DNA from: Cytobacillus oceanisediminis 2691
GTDB taxonomy: Bacteria > Bacillota > Bacilli > Bacillales > Cytobacillaceae
DNA: 64,000 nucleotides
Assembly: GCF_000294775.2 (NCBI RefSeq)
Contig: NZ_CP015506.1
Location: forward strand, 347,501-411,500
Direction: 5' to 3'
Made by a program: the position numbers and the translations under genes. Each line of letters begins with the position of its first letter. Positions within the stretch are counted from its first letter, which is position 1. Below, one piece after another: positions 24,942 through 34,897 of the stretch. Below the pieces are notes generated by a model, which saw only the letters and a program-made list of their open reading frames with translations, was not told where the DNA came from and searched no databases.

Positions 24942-25493
24942 ATGCCAAACAAAGCTTTGATTAATATCGATTACACAAATGATTTTGTAGCGGAAGGCGG
25001 TGCTCTGACATGCGGTAAGCCTGGACAGCTGCTGGAAAAGAAGATCGCGGACCTTACAGGAGAGTTTATCGCGAGTGGGCATTTCACTGTTTTTGCCATT
25101 GATGTTCATGATGAAGGAGACATCCATCACCCAGAAACAAAATTATTTCCGCCGCATAATATCAGGAACACGGAGGGAAGAAATCTGTACGGTTTATTGC
25201 AGCAGATTTATGAAACAAACAAAGACGCTGAAAATGTTTATTTCATGGACAAAACAAGATATTCTGCATTTGCAGGAACCGATCTCGAGATAAAACTGAG
25301 GGAACGCGGTGTTGAGGAGGTGCACCTGGTCGGTGTATGCACAGACATTTGCGTGCTTCACACAGCAGTCGATGCTTATAATAAAGGGTTTAAAATAGTG
25401 ATTTATAAAGATGCTGTTGCTTCATTTGATCAGGAGGGTCATCAGTGGGCATTAAGGCATTTTGCAAATACGCTTGGAGCAGAAGTAATTTAA
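24942..25493 (+). CDS. pncA: Nicotinamidase
   Basis: 183 residues, the same length as B. subtilis PncA (YueJ). It deamidates nicotinamide to nicotinate for NAD salvage. The catalytic triad is Asp10 (INIDYTNDF), Lys104 (DKTRYSAF) and Cys137 (TDICVLHTAVDA). Metal ligands are expected around Asp54 and His56 (FAIDVHDEGD). A longer open frame reaches back into rocA, but the terminator at 24847 and a GGAGTGATG ribosome site support ATG 24942. Confidence 0.95.
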   Translation: MPNKALINIDYTNDFVAEGGALTCGKPGQLLEKKIADLTGEFIASGHFTVFAIDVHDEGDIHHPETKLFPPHNIRNTEGRNLYGLLQQIYETNKDAENVYFMDKTRYSAFAGTDLEIKLRERGVEEVHLVGVCTDICVLHTAVDAYNKGFKIVIYKDAVASFDQEGHQWALRHFANTLGAEVI

Positions 25494-25580
25494 TGATTCC
25501 TGCTTTGTAATTAAGCCGGCAACACAAAATATTGATTCCCGGCTCAAGCCTGTAATTGTATGGATGAACGACAGACATAC

Positions 25581-25610
25581 AAAAAACCCTCTCCACAAAG
25601 GAAGAGGGTT
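25581..25610 (-). terminator. Terminator of the SSS symporter gene
   Basis: The stem AACCCTCT/AGAGGGTT (25585-25592 and 25603-25610) is followed on the minus strand by a T-run (A-run 25581-25586 on plus). It lies 8 nt after the symporter stop. Confidence 0.85.
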
Positions 25611-25617
25611 GCTGCAA

Positions 25618-27087
25618 TTAATTTTTAAGGACAGACTTATATTGATTGTACTGCTCCTGAACTTCCTTTGAAGGTGCTTTATCCAGAAGGCTGACGATGA
25701 TGATCGCTAGACCTGCAAATAGGAAGCCGGGCGCCAATTCATACAAATCAAACAGTCCGCCGGTAAGCTGTGCCCAAACAATTACTGTTACGGCACCAAC
25801 AATAATGCCGGCAAGGGCGCCATTCCGTGTCATGCGCTTCCAGAACAGGCTCAGGATGATAACTGGCCCGAAGGCTGCACCAAATCCGGCCCAAGCATAA
25901 CTGACAAGTTCCAACACCTTGCTTTCTGGGTTATACCCTAAGAAGATGGCAATAATGGCAATGCCCAGTACAGCAATTCTGCCAACAATCATTTCTTCCT
26001 TTTTGGAAGCATTTCTTCTGAAGATGGATTTATAAAAATCCTGCGCCAATGCACTTGAAGAAACGAGCAATTGAGAGTCAACTGTGCTCATGATTGCTGA
26101 GAGAATGGCTGCTAATAAGAATCCAGCTACCCATGGATTAAATAGTACCTGTGAAAACATGATGAATACTGTTTCAGAATTGGCAAGCGGTGCATCTGCA
26201 AAATAGGCGATGCCGGCAAACCCTACAAACAGTGCTCCAAATAACGAAAGAACCATCCACGTCATACCGATCAAGCGGGCTTTTGGAACGTCGTTTGTTG
26301 ATTTTAATCCCATAAAGCGGACAAGGATATGCGGCTGTCCAAAGTAGCCAAGCCCCCATGCCAGCAGGGAAACTACGCCAACAAAAGTGGCTCCTGAAGC
26401 AACATCTAAATGTGTTGGATCTATCGCGCTGATCTGATCTAGTGTTTCATTCCAACCGCCAAGCTCCTGAATCGCTGTAATCGGAATGATAATCAAGGCT
26501 AAGAACATTAAAATGCCTTGAATAAAGTCTGTCCAGCTGGCTGCAAGGAAGCCGCCAAATAATGTGTATGACAAAATGACAGCAGCTCCGACCCAAAGAG
26601 CGAGTGTATAATCCATCCCGAATGAATTTTCTAATAGAATGGCACCGCCGACCAGGCTGGAAGAAGTATAGAAAGTGAAAAAGACTAATATGACGATTGC
26701 AGAAACTACCCGCAGCAATTTTGAAGTATCATGGAACCGGTTTTCAAAATACCCGGGAACTGTAATCGAATCGTTGGCTACTTCTGTGTAGACACGCAGT
26801 GGCTTAGCAACAAACTGCCAATTCAGATAGGCACCGGCTGCCAGACCGATAGGAAGCCATATTTCACCCATACCGCCTAAGTAAACAGCTCCAGGCAATC
26901 CCAGCATTAACCATCCGCTCATATCAGAAGCTCCGGCACTCAAGGCTGCAACTCCAGCTCCAAGCCCTCGTCCGCCTAAAACATAATCAGATAAATCTTT
27001 AGTCATTCTGGCTGCAAGCACGCCAATCAGCAGCATGCCGACCAGATAAACAATAATGGCAATTAAAGTTGGTATATTTATATCCAT
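25618..27087 (-). CDS. putP: Sodium/solute symporter, proline permease type (PutP/OpuE)
   Basis: 489 residues with about 13 membrane segments, a normal sodium:solute symporter size. Family elements are SAGASDMSGWLMLGLPGAVY in helix 2, the FTFYTSSSLVGGA stretch, and ILSAIMSTVDSQLLVSSSA in the sodium-site helix. In B. subtilis the same position before gatCAB holds opuE, the osmotically induced proline transporter; that role or catabolic proline uptake (rocA is nearby) are both possible. The ribosome site AAGGAGAGG lies in the end of a 32-codon membrane gene just upstream. Confidence 0.92.
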   Translation of the reverse strand: MDINIPTLIAIIVYLVGMLLIGVLAARMTKDLSDYVLGGRGLGAGVAALSAGASDMSGWLMLGLPGAVYLGGMGEIWLPIGLAAGAYLNWQFVAKPLRVYTEVANDSITVPGYFENRFHDTSKLLRVVSAIVILVFFTFYTSSSLVGGAILLENSFGMDYTLALWVGAAVILSYTLFGGFLAASWTDFIQGILMFLALIIIPITAIQELGGWNETLDQISAIDPTHLDVASGATFVGVVSLLAWGLGYFGQPHILVRFMGLKSTNDVPKARLIGMTWMVLSLFGALFVGFAGIAYFADAPLANSETVFIMFSQVLFNPWVAGFLLAAILSAIMSTVDSQLLVSSSALAQDFYKSIFRRNASKKEEMIVGRIAVLGIAIIAIFLGYNPESKVLELVSYAWAGFGAAFGPVIILSLFWKRMTRNGALAGIIVGAVTVIVWAQLTGGLFDLYELAPGFLFAGLAIIIVSLLDKAPSKEVQEQYNQYKSVLKN

Positions 27088-27093
27088 ACTTAT

Positions 27094-27192
27094 TTATCCT
27101 CTCCTTTCAACAAAATATGAGATGCCTGATAGTACGATCAATAATGGCATTGGAATAAGAAGCCAAAGCCACGTCGCCATAGTGAAATCCAT
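27094..27192 (-). CDS. Small membrane protein upstream of the symporter
   Basis: 32 residues: a short polar start (MDFTMATWLW), one hydrophobic helix (about 8-27) and ERRG at the end. GGGGGTG precedes the ATG. The stop is 6 nt before the symporter start and the symporter's ribosome site lies in its last codons, so translation is likely coupled. Small accessory proteins next to symporters are a described class as far as I recall; its partner being the adjacent PutP/OpuE is inference from context. Confidence 0.72.
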   Translation of the reverse strand: MDFTMATWLWLLIPMPLLIVLSGISYFVERRG

Positions 27193-27721
27193 ATGTTCAC
27201 CCCCATTTTTCTATTTATGTCCCCATTAAAACATACGTGGAAAAGTTACTTTTATACAGTAACATGCAGTTTTGTGTTTGTGGAAAAATCGGTTTGGGGA
27301 ATGGTCCACTTTGAAAAGACGTTTATTATCATAACATAATAAAGGTTGAGGGACAAAAAACCTTGTAAGCTATAAAGATATAAATGTATAAAAATACGTT
27401 ATTTCGCATTAATTTGCTGTTATATCACATATATCAACATATCTATTCATCTAAATTTATAAAATTAAGTTAGCGAAAAGAGCTATTTTATTGGATAGAT
27501 TAGAGAATTAGCGGTAAATTTTGAAAATTTTTTTAAAAAGGGGTTCCCATTAAGAAATCCCTGTTATATAATACAAAACATAGATTATTAATTGTTTTAT
27601 AACAACTTAGACTTATATCATAACAGCTAATAATTTAATACCTGTTGTGATACAGAAATGCAGTGCAACTGGGATTTTGCTCAAATGATGATTTTCTAAA
27701 TTAAAAGGAGGATTTAATCAA
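27193..27721. other. Divergent regulatory region between the symporter and isocitrate lyase genes
   Basis: About 530 very AT-rich nucleotides without a supported gene. It must hold promoters for both directions. An inverted repeat GTTACT-N7-AGTAAC is at 27245-27263. I found no convincing full sigma-A, sigma-B or cre match. AAAGGAGGATT at about 27704 is the ribosome site of the next gene. Confidence 0.5.
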
Positions 27722-29011
27722 ATGGCAGATGAAAGAGTGCGTCAGTTACAGGAAAGCTGGGAAATGGATGAACGCTGGAATGGAGTAGAAAGACCGTATA
27801 CGGCTGAGGAAGTCATTAAATTAAGAGGGTCAATTGATATTGAACATACATTAGCGCGCCGTGGTGCAGAGAAGCTGTGGAAGCTTGTGAATGAAGAAGA
27901 CTTCGTCAATGCATTAGGGGCGTTAACGGGAAACCAGGCTGTCCAGCAGGTTAAGGCTGGGCTGAAGGCCATATACTTAAGCGGCTGGCAGGTTGCTGCA
28001 GATGCGAATCTGTCCGGAAATATGTACCCGGACCAAAGTCTATATCCGGCGAACAGTGTTCCGAGTGTTGTAAAACGAATTAATCAGGCCCTTCAGCGAG
28101 CTGACCAGATTCATCATATGGAAGGCGATCATTCCATTGACTGGTTCGCTCCGATTGTAGCAGATGCGGAAGCAGGATTCGGCGGCCAGCTTAATGTATT
28201 TGAACTTATGAAAGGCATGATTGAATCGGGTGCCGGCGGAGTACACTTTGAGGACCAGCTATCTTCTGAGAAGAAATGCGGCCACCTTGGCGGAAAGGTT
28301 TTGCTGCCTACCCAGACTGCTGTTAAGAATTTAATTTCTGCAAGATTGGCAGCGGATGTTATGGGCGTGCCGACTGTCATTGTCGCACGGACTGATGCCA
28401 ACGCTGCAGACTTAATAACCAGCGATGTGGACCCTTATGATTCACCTTTCATTACTGGGGAACGCACACCTGAAGGTTTCTTCCGTACAAAGGCAGGTCT
28501 TGACCAAGCGATCGCTCGGGGATTGGCGTATGCTCCTTATGCAGACCTGGTATGGTGTGAAACCTCAGAACCGGATCTTGATGAAGCGAGACGCTTTGCT
28601 GAAGCAATCCATGAAAAATTCCCTGGCAAGCTGTTAGCGTATAATTGCTCTCCTTCATTCAATTGGAAGAAAAAGCTCGATGACGAAACGATTGCAAAAT
28701 TCCAGGTTGAGCTCGGCAAAATGGGCTATAAGTTCCAGTTTGTTACTTTGGCAGGATTCCATGCGCTAAACCATAGCATGTTTGAACTGGCTCGCGGCTA
28801 TAAAGACCGCGGAATGGCAGCGTACTCTGAACTGCAGCAGGCCGAGTTTGCCAGCGAAACACATGGCTACACGGCGACAAGACATCAGCGTGAAGTGGGT
28901 ACCGGCTATTTTGACCAGGTTTCCATGGTCATTACTGGAGGAACATCCTCGACAACAGCTTTGAAGGGATCCACTGAGGAAGAACAGTTTACTGAAAAGC
29001 AGGAAGCTTAA
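27722..29011 (+). CDS. aceA: Isocitrate lyase
   Basis: 429 residues, a typical short bacterial isocitrate lyase. It cleaves isocitrate to glyoxylate and succinate, the first glyoxylate-shunt step, allowing growth on acetate or fatty acids. The catalytic KKCGH is at 184-188 with Cys186. The metal and substrate motifs [15 protein letters not shown] and [11 protein letters not shown] are also clear. Malate synthase is not in the window. B. subtilis 168 lacks this shunt, so this is a difference from that genome. A terminator follows. Confidence 0.97.
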   Translation: MADERVRQLQESWEMDERWNGVERPYTAEEVIKLRGSIDIEHTLARRGAEKLWKLVNEEDFVNALGALTGNQAVQQVKAGLKAIYLSGWQVAADANLSGNMYPDQSLYPANSVPSVVKRINQALQRADQIHHMEGDHSIDWFAPIVADAEAGFGGQLNVFELMKGMIESGAGGVHFEDQLSSEKKCGHLGGKVLLPTQTAVKNLISARLAADVMGVPTVIVARTDANAADLITSDVDPYDSPFITGERTPEGFFRTKAGLDQAIARGLAYAPYADLVWCETSEPDLDEARRFAEAIHEKFPGKLLAYNCSPSFNWKKKLDDETIAKFQVELGKMGYKFQFVTLAGFHALNHSMFELARGYKDRGMAAYSELQQAEFASETHGYTATRHQREVGTGYFDQVSMVITGGTSSTTALKGSTEEEQFTEKQEA

Positions 29012-29061
29012 ATTCTACCCGTATGTAACTTGATTTCTTACCTGTATATTCTCCTATTTTG

Positions 29062-29094
29062 AACCTCTCTTCCTGGAAGGGGGGTATTTTTTTG
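29062..29094 (+). terminator. Terminator after isocitrate lyase
   Basis: An 11-bp stem with G-U pairs (ACCTCTCTTCC with GGAAGGGGGGT) is followed by ATTTTTTT. Confidence 0.75.
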
Positions 29095-29217
29095 CTTAAG
29101 GGGCAAGCACAGTACATGCTGCAAAAACATACATATTATATAGGCGAAATTTGAAATAGGACGTAATACTGAATACAATGGAAGCATTGAGGTCATATAA
29201 GGATGGAGGATGTACAA

Positions 29218-29652
29218 TTGGCTGAAAATATAGATGATTATCTTCAACAGGGGATTCATGGACAAAAACAGACCAAGCCTGATGAGCGCCGCAAGTTTCT
29301 TGGCTCGCTTCGGGAGAGGGTGGTCATTGCCTTGAAGCAGCCGCAGATAAGGGAAGATGGAATCTATCCGCAGGTGGAAGAGGCCCTTAAAGCCAACAGC
29401 AAGGCTCATCTTTATCTAAATGGGAATATGAGCTACTCCTATTTATCAAAATATATAAAGCTTGCCTCAACCTATAAGGTCGAATATACAATCGTCACCA
29501 ATAAAGATCATAATTCAGAGATCGGGCTGGTTCTAGCCTATGACTATGCGATTGATAAACCGGAAATTTTCGTGGAGAGGAAAACGGTCAAAGCAGAAGC
29601 AAAAAAAGAAAAAAAGGGCGGCCTATTTGCCAAACTATTCAAGCGGAAATGA
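29218..29652 (+). CDS. yueI: YueI family protein (DUF1694)
   Basis: 144 residues from the TTG at 29218, which has GGAGGA at 29205-29210 at good distance. The ATG at 29203 would overlap that ribosome site. The opening ENIDDYLQQGIHG and the block KFLGSLRERVVIALKQ are typical of YueI. The tail is very basic (KKEKKGGLFAKLFKRK). The family is soluble and of unknown function. In B. subtilis yueI neighbours pncA, and both occur here within 4 kb, which supports a shared ancestry of the segment. Confidence 0.88.
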   Translation: MAENIDDYLQQGIHGQKQTKPDERRKFLGSLRERVVIALKQPQIREDGIYPQVEEALKANSKAHLYLNGNMSYSYLSKYIKLASTYKVEYTIVTNKDHNSEIGLVLAYDYAIDKPEIFVERKTVKAEAKKEKKGGLFAKLFKRK

Positions 29653-29680
29653 GCAGCGTCTTCAGCGCTGCTCTATTTTG
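29651..29680 (+). terminator. Terminator after yueI
   Basis: The stem GAGCAGCG (29651-29658) with CGCTGCTC (29666-29673) is followed by a weak T-run, TATTTTG. Confidence 0.65.
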
Positions 29681-29697
29681 AGAGGAAAGCACCACAA

Positions 29698-29872
29698 TAC
29701 CGGCCGAAATGGGGATTTTACCGGTCAAGTTTTATAAAATACCGGCTGAAATGGGGATTTTACCGGTCAAGTTTTATAAAATACCGGCCGAAATGGGGAT
29801 TTTACCGGTCAAATTTTTGTAAAATATCGGCCGAAATACGGGATTTACCGGCCAAAATTCAGCACTTACCGG
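29698..29872 (+). repeat. Tandem array with 21-bp period (TACCGG core)
   Basis: TACCGG (TATCGG once) recurs at 29698, 29719, 29740, 29761, 29782, 29803, 29825, 29846 and 29867. The spacing is 21 bp except for one step of 22. Units alternate TACCGGCCGAAATGGGGATT and TACCGGTCAAGTTTTATAAA types, so a 42-bp higher-order repeat is also visible. The core is the reverse complement of the GGCCGGTA array at 7393-7504. It separates the convergent yueI and cupin genes. No ORF with a ribosome site covers it. Confidence 0.88.
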
Positions 29873-29898
29873 CCCATTCGAGGTGTTCCGCTATCTAT

Positions 29899-30252
29899 TC
29901 AAAGGCCCTTCAGGTACAGATGGGGATCCAAATCAGGACCTTCAATCACAATTGCAGTCATGCCAAGGTAAGAGCCTGATTCATGTTCCTCACCTTCAGA
30001 CCAATAAACAGCGGTTCCTTTTTGGACTGCAATTTGCTCACCGCCAGCAGTTTTAACCCATCCTTCGCCGTCAACGATGAGAAATAGCTGGGGACAAGCT
30101 GCCGGATGCATGCCTAAAACACTATTATCCTTCAGGTGGATACACCCAACTGTAGCTGTTTTGTTCCGGATAATCGGGGTGATGCTGGCATTGTGGCTGC
30201 TGAATTGGGCAATTTCCCTGCTGACATCCAAATCAAATCGGAAAAATTCCAT
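29899..30252 (-). CDS. Cupin-domain protein
   Basis: 117 residues from ATG 30252, which is preceded by AGGAGGTGCGATT; the longer frame start at 30288 lacks a ribosome site. The protein is one small beta-barrel cupin: GMHPAACPQLFLIVDGEGWV is cupin motif 1 with the conserved glycine turn, and AVYWSEGEEHES fits motif 2 with its His. The metal ligands look partial. Ligand and function are unknown. It is a lone gene convergent with yueI and divergent from gatCAB. Confidence 0.82.
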   Translation of the reverse strand: MEFFRFDLDVSREIAQFSSHNASITPIIRNKTATVGCIHLKDNSVLGMHPAACPQLFLIVDGEGWVKTAGGEQIAVQKGTAVYWSEGEEHESGSYLGMTAIVIEGPDLDPHLYLKGL

Positions 30253-30398
30253 AATCGCACCTCCTGTATTTATTACCGCAACCCCCATTTATTCGGTTTC
30301 GCTTTTCATTTATCCTCTAAAAAGAGAAGCAAACACACAATTCACTGAACTCATGGTAAAATAAGCAGAAGATTGCTAAGCCAGCTGGCGTGCGCGTA

Positions 30399-30428
30399 TT
30401 GCTTTAACGCGCGAAAGTTTGGTATGAT
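30399..30428 (+). promoter_or_regulatory. Putative sigma-A promoter of gatCAB
   Basis: TTGCTT (30399-30404), an 18-bp spacer and TATGAT (30423-30428), 48 nt before gatC. Confidence 0.6.
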
Positions 30429-30475
30429 CATAATAATTGTGCATTGACAGTATTCAATTTTTGGAGGTGGCATTA

Positions 30476-30766
30476 ATGTCGAGAATTTCAATAGATCAGG
30501 TTAAGCATGTTGCACACCTGGCGCGACTTGCAATGACTGAGGAAGAAGCTGTTGCATACACCGAACAGCTGGACAAGATGATTTCATTTGCCGAACTGCT
30601 GAATGAGCTTGATACAGACCATGTTGAACCAACATCCCATGTTCTTGATATGAAGAATGTATTGAGAGAAGATAAGGCAAATAAGGGGCTTCCACAGGAA
30701 GAAGTTCTGAAAAATGCGCCGGAACATCAGGATGGCTATATAAAAGTGCCGTCTATTATTGAATAG
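30476..30766 (+). CDS. gatC: Asp/Glu-tRNA amidotransferase subunit C
   Basis: 96 residues. GatC stabilises the GatA-GatB complex. The opening [21 protein letters not shown] is the standard GatC start. GGAGGTGG precedes ATG 30476, so the longer frame from 30437 is not used. gatA starts 10 nt after the stop. Confidence 0.97.
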   Translation: MSRISIDQVKHVAHLARLAMTEEEAVAYTEQLDKMISFAELLNELDTDHVEPTSHVLDMKNVLREDKANKGLPQEEVLKNAPEHQDGYIKVPSIIE

Positions 30767-30776
30767 GGAGGGGAAA

Positions 30777-32237
30777 ATGGTGAGTTTATTTGACCATAAG
30801 GTATCGGAACTTCATCAGCTTTTACATAAGAAAGAAATCACGGTTACCGACCTTGTCAGCGAATCGTACAAGCGAATCGGTGAAGTTGAAGATAAAGTAC
30901 AGGCTTTCTTGACGCTTGATGAAGAAAAAGCCCGTGAAGCAGCTAAAAGAATGGATGGGAAAATTGGAACAGACGAGGCAAAAGGCCTTTTGTTCGGTAT
31001 GCCAATCGGCGTGAAGGATAACATCGTAACGAAGGGGCTGCGCACCACCAGTGCGAGTAAAATCCTTGAAAACTTTGATCCGATTTATGATGCGACTGCT
31101 GCATCCAAATTACATAATGCTGAAACCATTACAATCGGTAAACTGAATATGGATGAATTTGCAATGGGATCATCCAATGAAAACTCAGGCTTTCAAGTAA
31201 CCCGAAACCCATGGAATCTAGAAAGAGTTCCCGGAGGATCTTCCGGTGGTTCTGCTGCTTCTGTTGCAGCCGGTGAAGTTTTATTTTCTCTTGGATCAGA
31301 CACAGGCGGCTCAATCAGACAGCCTGCTTCTTATTGCGGAGTTGTTGGGTTAAAGCCTACATATGGAAGAGTATCAAGATTCGGACTGATCGCGTTTGCC
31401 TCATCTCTGGACCAAATCGGGCCAATTACACGGACCGTTGAAGATAACGCATATCTGCTTCAGGCAATTTCAGGTGTGGATCCTATGGATTCTACTTCAG
31501 CAAATGTTGAGGTCCCAAGCTATGCGGAAAGCTTGACTGGGGATGTAAAGGGGCTGAGAATTGCCGTACCGAAAGAGTATTTGGCTGAAGGTGTGAATGA
31601 AGAGGTGCGCCAGTCAGTACTGGACGCCCTGAAAGTGTTAGAAAAACTTGGGGCAACATGGGAGGAAGTTTCCCTGCCGCATTCGAAATATGCACTGGCA
31701 ACGTATTATCTGCTGTCCTCCTCTGAGGCATCGGCAAACCTGGCACGCTTTGATGGCGTACGCTATGGCTATAGAACAGCAGATCCTGAGAATTTAATCG
31801 ATTTATACAAAAAGACCCGTGCAGAAGGCTTTGGTGATGAAGTGAAACGCCGCATCATGCTTGGCACATTCGCCTTAAGTTCAGGCTATTATGATGCTTA
31901 CTATAAAAAGGCACAAAAGGTGCGTACACTGATTAAACAAGACTTTGAAAATGTTTTTGAAAAATATGATGTCATTATTGGACCGACAGCACCAACTCCT
32001 GCCTTTAAGATTGGTGAAAATACATCTGATCCGCTGACAATGTACGCAAATGATATTCTGACAATTCCAGTAAACCTTGCCGGCGTACCTGGAATCAGCG
32101 TACCTTGCGGATTCGCGGATGGATTGCCGCTTGGCCTTCAGATTATCGGAAAGCATTTTGATGAAAGCACTGTTTACCGCGTAGCGCATGCTTTTGAGCA
32201 GGCTACAGAATTCCATAAGCAAAAACCGGGACTGTAA
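30777..32237 (+). CDS. gatA: Asp/Glu-tRNA amidotransferase subunit A
   Basis: 486 residues. This amidase-signature enzyme hydrolyses glutamine and passes ammonia to GatB, which converts misacylated Glu-tRNA(Gln) to Gln-tRNA(Gln). The Ser-cisSer-Lys triad is Lys80 (GVKDN), Ser155 (VPGGSSGGS) and Ser179 ([10 protein letters not shown]), one residue shifted from the staphylococcal enzyme. The start at 30777 has GGGAGGGG upstream and gives [10 protein letters not shown], the usual opening; 30759 lies within gatC. Confidence 0.98.
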   Translation: MVSLFDHKVSELHQLLHKKEITVTDLVSESYKRIGEVEDKVQAFLTLDEEKAREAAKRMDGKIGTDEAKGLLFGMPIGVKDNIVTKGLRTTSASKILENFDPIYDATAASKLHNAETITIGKLNMDEFAMGSSNENSGFQVTRNPWNLERVPGGSSGGSAASVAAGEVLFSLGSDTGGSIRQPASYCGVVGLKPTYGRVSRFGLIAFASSLDQIGPITRTVEDNAYLLQAISGVDPMDSTSANVEVPSYAESLTGDVKGLRIAVPKEYLAEGVNEEVRQSVLDALKVLEKLGATWEEVSLPHSKYALATYYLLSSSEASANLARFDGVRYGYRTADPENLIDLYKKTRAEGFGDEVKRRIMLGTFALSSGYYDAYYKKAQKVRTLIKQDFENVFEKYDVIIGPTAPTPAFKIGENTSDPLTMYANDILTIPVNLAGVPGISVPCGFADGLPLGLQIIGKHFDESTVYRVAHAFEQATEFHKQKPGL

Positions 32238-32251
32238 GGGGGGGGAACTTC

Positions 32252-33679
32252 ATGAAATACGAAACGGTTATTGGACTTGAAGTACACGTTGAGCTAAAAA
32301 CAGATTCAAAAATATTCTCGGCAAGCCCAAACCATTTTGGGGCAGAGCCTAACTCCAACACAACGGTCGTCGATCTTGGCTACCCTGGAGTGCTTCCTGT
32401 CATTAATAAAAAGGCAGTTGAATTCGGAATGAAAGCTGCGATGGCACTGAATTGTGAAATTGCACCTGTCACCAAATTTGACCGGAAGAATTATTTTTAC
32501 CCGGATAACCCAAAAGCCTACCAGATTTCGCAATTCGATAAGCCAATTGGAGAGCATGGCTGGATTGAGATCGAAGTCGACGGCTATAAGAAAAAAATCG
32601 GCATTACGCGAATCCATCTTGAAGAAGATGCAGGAAAACTCTCTCATGCTAAAGGATATTCTCTTGTAGACTATAACCGCCAGGGTACCCCGCTGATTGA
32701 GATTGTGTCTGAGCCGGATATCCGCACGCCAAATGAAGCATACGCATATCTCGAGAAGTTAAAGTCCATCATCCAGTATACAGGCGTTTCTGACTGTAAA
32801 ATGGAGGAGGGTTCACTTCGCTGTGATGCGAATATCTCCCTTCGTCCTGTGGGCCAGGAGGAATTTGGCACAAAGACAGAGCTTAAGAACCTGAACTCCT
32901 TTAACTTTGTCCGCAAAGGACTGGAGTATGAGGAGAAACGACAGGAAGAGATTTTAAGTTCAGGCGGTACAATCCAGCAGGAAACATTGCGCTATGATGA
33001 AGCAACCAATACAACCATTCTAATGAGGGTAAAAGAGGGTTCGGATGATTATCGTTATTTCCCTGAGCCTGATTTGCTTGATATCCATATTGATGAAGAG
33101 TGGAAAGAGCGCATTCGTGCTGAGATCCCTGAGCTTCCGGACCAAAGAAAGAACCGCTATATTGAAGAACTTGGGCTTCCTGCTTATGATGCAGCTGTCC
33201 TGACAGTCACGAAAGAAACATCCGATTTCTTTGAAGCGGCTGTCCAAGCAGGAGCTGACGCAAAGCAGGCTTCCAACTGGGTGATGGGTGAACTGTCAGC
33301 ATACCTGAATGCTGAACAAAAAGAGCTGACAGATATAGCTCTGACACCAGAGGGACTTGCCGGCATGATTAAACTGATAGAAAATGGCACCATCTCTTCC
33401 AAAATTGCCAAAACCGTTTTCAAAGAACTGGTTGAAAATGGCGGAGATCCGGAAACAATCGTAAAAGAAAAAGGCCTGGTTCAGATTTCGGACGAAGGTG
33501 CACTTCTTAAGATTATCGGAGAAACGCTTGATGCGAATCCGCAATCGATTGAGGATTTCAAAAATGGAAAACAAAAAGCGATCGGCTTCCTTGTCGGCCA
33601 AATCATGAAAGCCACAAAAGGACAGGCCAACCCGCCGCTTGTCAACAAATTATTGCAGCAGGAAATTCAGAAAAGATAG
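32252..33679 (+). CDS. gatB: Asp/Glu-tRNA amidotransferase subunit B
   Basis: 475 residues, full length. GatB binds the misacylated tRNA and performs the kinase/transamidation reaction. The N-terminal [15 protein letters not shown] and the motif [17 protein letters not shown] are GatB signatures. The C-terminal GatB/YqeY tail domain (about 330-475) ends [15 protein letters not shown]. The ribosome site is a run of Gs (GGGGGGGGAA). It is the last gene of the gat operon. Confidence 0.98.
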   Translation: MKYETVIGLEVHVELKTDSKIFSASPNHFGAEPNSNTTVVDLGYPGVLPVINKKAVEFGMKAAMALNCEIAPVTKFDRKNYFYPDNPKAYQISQFDKPIGEHGWIEIEVDGYKKKIGITRIHLEEDAGKLSHAKGYSLVDYNRQGTPLIEIVSEPDIRTPNEAYAYLEKLKSIIQYTGVSDCKMEEGSLRCDANISLRPVGQEEFGTKTELKNLNSFNFVRKGLEYEEKRQEEILSSGGTIQQETLRYDEATNTTILMRVKEGSDDYRYFPEPDLLDIHIDEEWKERIRAEIPELPDQRKNRYIEELGLPAYDAAVLTVTKETSDFFEAAVQAGADAKQASNWVMGELSAYLNAEQKELTDIALTPEGLAGMIKLIENGTISSKIAKTVFKELVENGGDPETIVKEKGLVQISDEGALLKIIGETLDANPQSIEDFKNGKQKAIGFLVGQIMKATKGQANPPLVNKLLQQEIQKR

Positions 33680-33688
33680 CTATTTATC

Positions 33689-33725
33689 GGGGTATGAAAT
33701 CATTCGGTTTCATGCCCCTTTTTTG
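33689..33725 (+). terminator. Terminator after gatB
   Basis: An 11-bp stem (GGGGTATGAAA at 33689-33699 with TTTCATGCCCC at 33708-33718) is followed by TTTTTT. Confidence 0.92.
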
Positions 33726-33742
33726 TTTGAAGAAAACGGTCT

Positions 33743-33807
33743 TTCGACAAATACCCCTATTATTTCCCAGGAAAAGCTATATTTTACATGTCCTTCAGCG
33801 TTATAAT
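33743..33807 (+). promoter_or_regulatory. Promoter region of the ABC-like/LytTR gene, with 0A-like box and palindromic motif
   Basis: A perfect -10 TATAAT is at 33802-33807 without a matching -35, which suggests an activated promoter. TTCGACA at 33743-33749 (reverse ATTTGTCGAAAG) matches the Spo0A box closely. ATTTCCCAGGAAAAG at 33762-33776 contains the palindrome TTTCC-CA-GGAAA and recurs exactly at 36637-36651 on the other side of the cluster. Confidence 0.45.
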
Positions 33808-33844
33808 TACAGATATGAAATCTAAAAAAACCAGGTGATTAGAA

Positions 33845-34897
33845 ATGGCCATTTTAAAAATAACAAATTTAGAAGAGCATGATGAGCATACAGTTGTATT
33901 TCCTCCATTTAGTCTGGAGATCTCTGCGGGCGAGGCCGCAGCAGTTCATACAAATACAAATGTAAGGAACGTATTATTGAGTATGTTCATGGGGACAATG
34001 CCGATTTCCAATGGAGAAATAAGGGTTAATGAAATTAGTGCGGCGATAGACAAACGCAAATTCTTGACGGGCATTGGAATCTTCTCTTTAAATGACGGGC
34101 TATATGAAAGATTAACGGCGAAGGAAAACTTCTCTTTTTATAAGAACCTATATGGATCGGAAATATCAATAGAAGAAGGGCTGCGTGCTGTTCAGCTGGA
34201 TGCAGAGCGAAATCAGCAGGTTAGAAAGTTATCCTATTCACAAAAAAGACGAGTCCATTTTGGCCGTATGCTTTTTCAGAACCCTGCATTGTTTATTTTT
34301 GAAGAGCCAGACCAAAATATTGATTTGGAAACAAAGCGTGTCTTCATAAAATTGATAAGGAAACTTAATCAAAATGGGAAAGGTGTTTTAATACTAACTG
34401 GTAATTTGGAGAGTGCGCTTGCAGTGACCAACAAGGTTTATAGGCTTGGTGAAACCGGTCTGCTGGAGCTTGACGTTTTACAGGATGAACCGGATACAGC
34501 GGCGCAGGAACAGCATGCCGGTCTGCTGAGTGAAGAAACGCCAGCGGTACAGCCTGTTCGCTTCGAAAAAGTCCCTACAAAAGTGAACGATAAAATCGTA
34601 TTATTCGACCCGCCTGAAATTGATTACATTGAAAGCAGCGATGGCCAATCCAATATTTTTATTAAAGGTGAAGTGTATCCAAGTGTATTTACTCTGGCAG
34701 AGCTGGAAAGAAAACTGCACCCCTATGGCTTCTTCAGATGCCACCGCTCTTATATTGTTAATCTGCAGAAGGTCCGGGAGGTCGTGACGTGGACAAGGAA
34801 TAGTTTTACACTGGTGCTCAATGATGCTTCTAAATCATCAATCCCTTTATCAAAAGGGAAAATGGCGGAGTTAAAAGAAATGCTGGGGTTAAAATAA
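33845..34897 (+). CDS. Degenerate ABC-ATPase-like domain fused to LytTR DNA-binding domain
   Basis: 350 residues in two parts. Residues 1-205 have the layout of an ABC ATPase, but the P-loop is absent: the expected GxxGxGKST position (about 34-42) reads VHTNTNVRN. The signature is LSYSQKRR (129-136), Walker B keeps ALFIFEEPD (148-156), and the H-loop histidine is replaced (LTGNLE, 184-189). After a linker (206-245), residues 246-348 form a LytTR domain (IDYIESSDGQSN, FFRCHRSYIVNL). It is probably a transcription regulator whose ABC-like part no longer hydrolyses ATP but may still dimerise with the adjacent ATPase. ABC-LytTR fusions are known as an architecture; this role is inference. Confidence 0.85.
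   Translation: MAILKITNLEEHDEHTVVFPPFSLEISAGEAAAVHTNTNVRNVLLSMFMGTMPISNGEIRVNEISAAIDKRKFLTGIGIFSLNDGLYERLTAKENFSFYKNLYGSEISIEEGLRAVQLDAERNQQVRKLSYSQKRRVHFGRMLFQNPALFIFEEPDQNIDLETKRVFIKLIRKLNQNGKGVLILTGNLESALAVTNKVYRLGETGLLELDVLQDEPDTAAQEQHAGLLSEETPAVQPVRFEKVPTKVNDKIVLFDPPEIDYIESSDGQSNIFIKGEVYPSVFTLAELERKLHPYGFFRCHRSYIVNLQKVREVVTWTRNSFTLVLNDASKSSIPLSKGKMAELKEMLGLK

Noticed and set aside
27311-27326. cre site upstream of isocitrate lyase
   Set aside because: TGAAAAGACGTTTATT needs a two-base shift to place the central CG; not a credible match.
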